From JAICKN01 sp036489565 (GTDB lineage: Bacteria > Acidobacteriota > Terriglobia > Terriglobales > Acidobacteriaceae): a stretch of DNA of 64,000 nt. This document shows positions 62,046 through 64,000 of the stretch, piece by piece; the stretch's first letter is position 1; the number at the start of each line of letters is the position of its first letter. A program made the translations under genes and the position numbers. Location: assembly GCA_036489565.1 (NCBI GenBank), contig DASXFN010000061.1, positions 8,138-72,137 on the forward strand, in the 5' to 3' direction. The notes under the pieces were generated by a model. The model did not search any database. It was not told the DNA's origin and saw only the letters and a program-made list of their open reading frames with translations.

Positions 62046-64000
62046 ATGTCTTGTCCTGTCCGAGCAGTCCGAAATTCCAGAACACGGTATTCATTCAACA
62101 TTTTCGCAGTATGCGTACTCGCGCTTGCGTATGTGCTGGTTTTAAGCCCTGTACGCGCAGCCGCGCAGGTGGTGCTCAGCAGTGATTTTGAAGACGGAAC
62201 CGCGCAAGGGTGGACCTCCTTCAACAGCGCCAGCACGCCGACGAATTCAACCGACGTGGCGGAATCTGGAACCCATAGCCTCTTAACCAGCACCAACTCC
62301 AGTGGATCCAGCAGCGGGCCGAGTATTGGTCTCAACACGGTGTTTCTGCCCGGCGCGAAGTACACGATCACTGGATGGGTCCGGCTTAGTTCAGGCGAAA
62401 CCGCAACCAATGCCAATTTCAGCATGGTACGCAACGATCCCTCCTGTTCGGGAGGCACTTGCTATGACACCATTGGCGCTTACCAGGTTGCGGTGACGGA
62501 TTCCGGTTGGGCGCAGGTAGGAGGTAGCTATTCGGTGAGCGCGACTGAAACCGGACTCACGCTGTACGCGCAGTTGGTAGGGCCCACGACACAGCAGAGC
62601 TTCTATCTTGACAACGTCGTGATTACGGAGACCGCGCCTCCGGCCAGCGGAACGCCGATTGCCACATACACATTCGCCGATGGAGTGGACGGATGGACGC
62701 CGTTTGGTTCACCAACCCTGGCCAGCACCGTCTCGCCTCTCGCTGATCCGATTGGCAATACGCACAGCCTGCTGACGTCGGGCCGAACTCAGACTTTCGA
62801 AGGACCCAGCCTGAATGTGCTGAATGTGAGCGGCATAGTCCCAGGAGCTACGTACCAGGTAAGTGCATATGTGCTACTTGCAAGTGCCGACAGCAGCAAT
62901 CCTACAGTGACCATGTCCACCAAGCGCACAGACTGCTCGGATTCTTCGGGAATTTATGGCAATCTGGCGACCTCGGGTGCACTATCAAGTACTGCTTGGA
63001 CCCAAGTGCAGGGAACTTTTAATTTCAGCAACCTGCCCGGAGCCCCTAGCAGTCTGGATTTATATTTCCAGTCCAGCAGCGCGACGGATTCGTTCTACCT
63101 CAGCAACGTGGTCATCTCAGAGATTGCACCACCGCCGCTGCCGGTAGATCAGCAGGACAACACCGGAATTACCACCACCTTTGAGGATGGCAATTTGGAC
63201 GGTTGGAGTGCCCGTGCCGGGGCTACGGTGGCCAATACGACTGCGGAAGCGCATTCGGGGGCATCAAGCCTTCTGGTCACTGGCCGGACTGCGAACTATG
63301 ATGGCCCGTCAATCAGCATCTCCAACAAGATGTACGTGGGGTCGCAGTACTCGATCAGTGCGTGGGTAATGCTGTTGCCGACCGATGGATCCCTGCACAA
63401 CATCAACATGAGTCTGCAAGTCACCTCCCAAGGCCAGACGAGTTACCCAGGAGTGAACGGCTACCCTGGTACACAAGTCGCTGCCGACGGACAGTGGCAC
63501 CAGATTCTTGTGCCTAACTACACCATGTCGAGCCCGTACGATCCTGGGACGGCAACCCTATATTTGCAGACCGACCCGAGTGGGAACCAACCAAATCCAG
63601 ACTTGGTGTCGTTCTATGTGGACGACTTCCAACTGACCTACCTGCCTCCGGCGAGTATTCAGACGGACATTCCGTCTATATTCCAGCGGCTAAGCCGGTT
63701 CTTCCCGGTAGGCGCGGCGATTGACCCCAGCGATCTCTCCGGAGCCCACCTTGATCTTCTCCTGAAGCATTTCAACAGCATCGTTTCAGGGAACGATATG
63801 AAGTGGAGTTCGGTAGAAAATACGAAGGGAACCTTCACCTACGGCAACGCGGACCAAGAAGTGGGAACGGCAGTGTGCCACAACCTCAAGATCCGCGGTC
63901 ATAACCTGGTGTGGGCTACAGGGGGACAAACTCCAGCCTATGCATTTGGCGATGGAACGAATTCCCCTGCGAACCAGGCTGTGGTCACCGCCAATATTCA
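62046..64000 (+). CDS. GH10 endo-1,4-beta-xylanase with three N-terminal CBM4/9 modules, 3' end outside window
   Basis: Starts at ATG 62046 after GGAGG; 651 codons are inside the window and the gene continues. A Sec signal peptide ends near residue 38 (RAAAQ). Three beta-sandwich modules of the CBM4/9 kind follow at about 43-195, 205-359 and 374-532; each opens with an FxDGxxxGWxxx-type strand and closes with an FYLDNVVI- or VDDFQL-type strand. The GH10 domain starts about residue 537: LPVGAAIDPSDL, NSIVSGNDMKW and IRGHNLVW are typical N-terminal GH10 blocks. Catalytic glutamates lie beyond the edge. It cuts the xylan backbone outside the cell. Confidence 0.92.
   Translation, partial: MSCPVRAVRNSRTRYSFNIFAVCVLALAYVLVLSPVRAAAQVVLSSDFEDGTAQGWTSFNSASTPTNSTDVAESGTHSLLTSTNSSGSSSGPSIGLNTVFLPGAKYTITGWVRLSSGETATNANFSMVRNDPSCSGGTCYDTIGAYQVAVTDSGWAQVGGSYSVSATETGLTLYAQLVGPTTQQSFYLDNVVITETAPPASGTPIATYTFADGVDGWTPFGSPTLASTVSPLADPIGNTHSLLTSGRTQTFEGPSLNVLNVSGIVPGATYQVSAYVLLASADSSNPTVTMSTKRTDCSDSSGIYGNLATSGALSSTAWTQVQGTFNFSNLPGAPSSLDLYFQSSSATDSFYLSNVVISEIAPPPLPVDQQDNTGITTTFEDGNLDGWSARAGATVANTTAEAHSGASSLLVTGRTANYDGPSISISNKMYVGSQYSISAWVMLLPTDGSLHNINMSLQVTSQGQTSYPGVNGYPGTQVAADGQWHQILVPNYTMSSPYDPGTATLYLQTDPSGNQPNPDLVSFYVDDFQLTYLPPASIQTDIPSIFQRLSRFFPVGAAIDPSDLSGAHLDLLLKHFNSIVSGNDMKWSSVENTKGTFTYGNADQEVGTAVCHNLKIRGHNLVWATGGQTPAYAFGDGTNSPANQAVVTANI

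Overview
This window reads as a chromosomal segment of a heterotrophic soil bacterium, most likely an acidobacterium. That is an inference from gene families: an Oar/CarboxypepD-type TonB receptor with no SusD partner, CRTAC1/UnbV and TPR secreted proteins, many Tat-exported glycosidases, and short intergenic palindromes of a type common in that phylum. Both edges cut genes: a GH127 glycosidase at base 1 and a GH10 xylanase at base 64000.

Bases 1-19943 are an arabinose/hemicellulose locus: GH127, CRTAC1/UnbV protein, GH31, two paralogous TPR proteins facing tail to tail, a large TonB-dependent receptor, a three-component sensor (sugar-binding lipoprotein, histidine kinase with a lectin-like ectodomain, NarL-type response regulator), a second GH127-like enzyme and L-arabinose isomerase. 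Three intergenic regions share a 7-2-7 site (TRGKACA-N2-TGTACTA) that I propose is the operator of this response regulator. A separate LacI-type palindrome (AAACGTTT core) recurs in three intergenic regions.

Bases 19973-28084 are an integrated element of about 8 kb, bounded by a 46-bp direct repeat of the 3' half of an initiator tRNA-fMet gene. It carries a tyrosine integrase, an excisionase-like HTH protein, a winged-helix protein, a small serine recombinase, many small overlapping genes and a two-gene AlbA_2/zinc-ribbon cargo. No virion genes are visible. It separates araA from the xylose genes.

Bases 28342-34671 hold xylA and xylB, divergent from a GH3 beta-xylosidase/glucosidase and a LacI-family regulator. 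Bases 34755-40741 hold a TPR-ClC channel pair, a metallo-beta-lactamase-fold protein, gluconokinase and an MFS acid-sugar transporter.

Bases 40901-51305 are a co-directional eight-gene lipid-type cluster: a fatty acyl reductase fused to a degenerate HAD domain, a second reductase, a pyruvyltransferase-family protein, two acyl-AMP ligases, an enoyl-CoA hydratase, an acyl carrier protein and a YegS/LCB5 lipid kinase. Its product is unknown to me and it is the best candidate for an undescribed pathway.

Bases 51408-64000 hold a probable PPi-dependent phosphofructokinase, beta-carbonic anhydrase, a monooxygenase remnant, an exported amidohydrolase, a Tat-exported phospholipase C-like enzyme, nagB, a 15-bp tandem repeat, D-mannonate dehydratase divergent from GH67 alpha-glucuronidase, and a GH10 xylanase with three CBM4/9-type modules. 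Together GH10, GH67, GH3, GH31, GH127, XylA/XylB, AraA and mannonate dehydratase cover most steps from glucuronoarabinoxylan to central metabolism. A ribulokinase and L-ribulose-5-phosphate epimerase are not present here.
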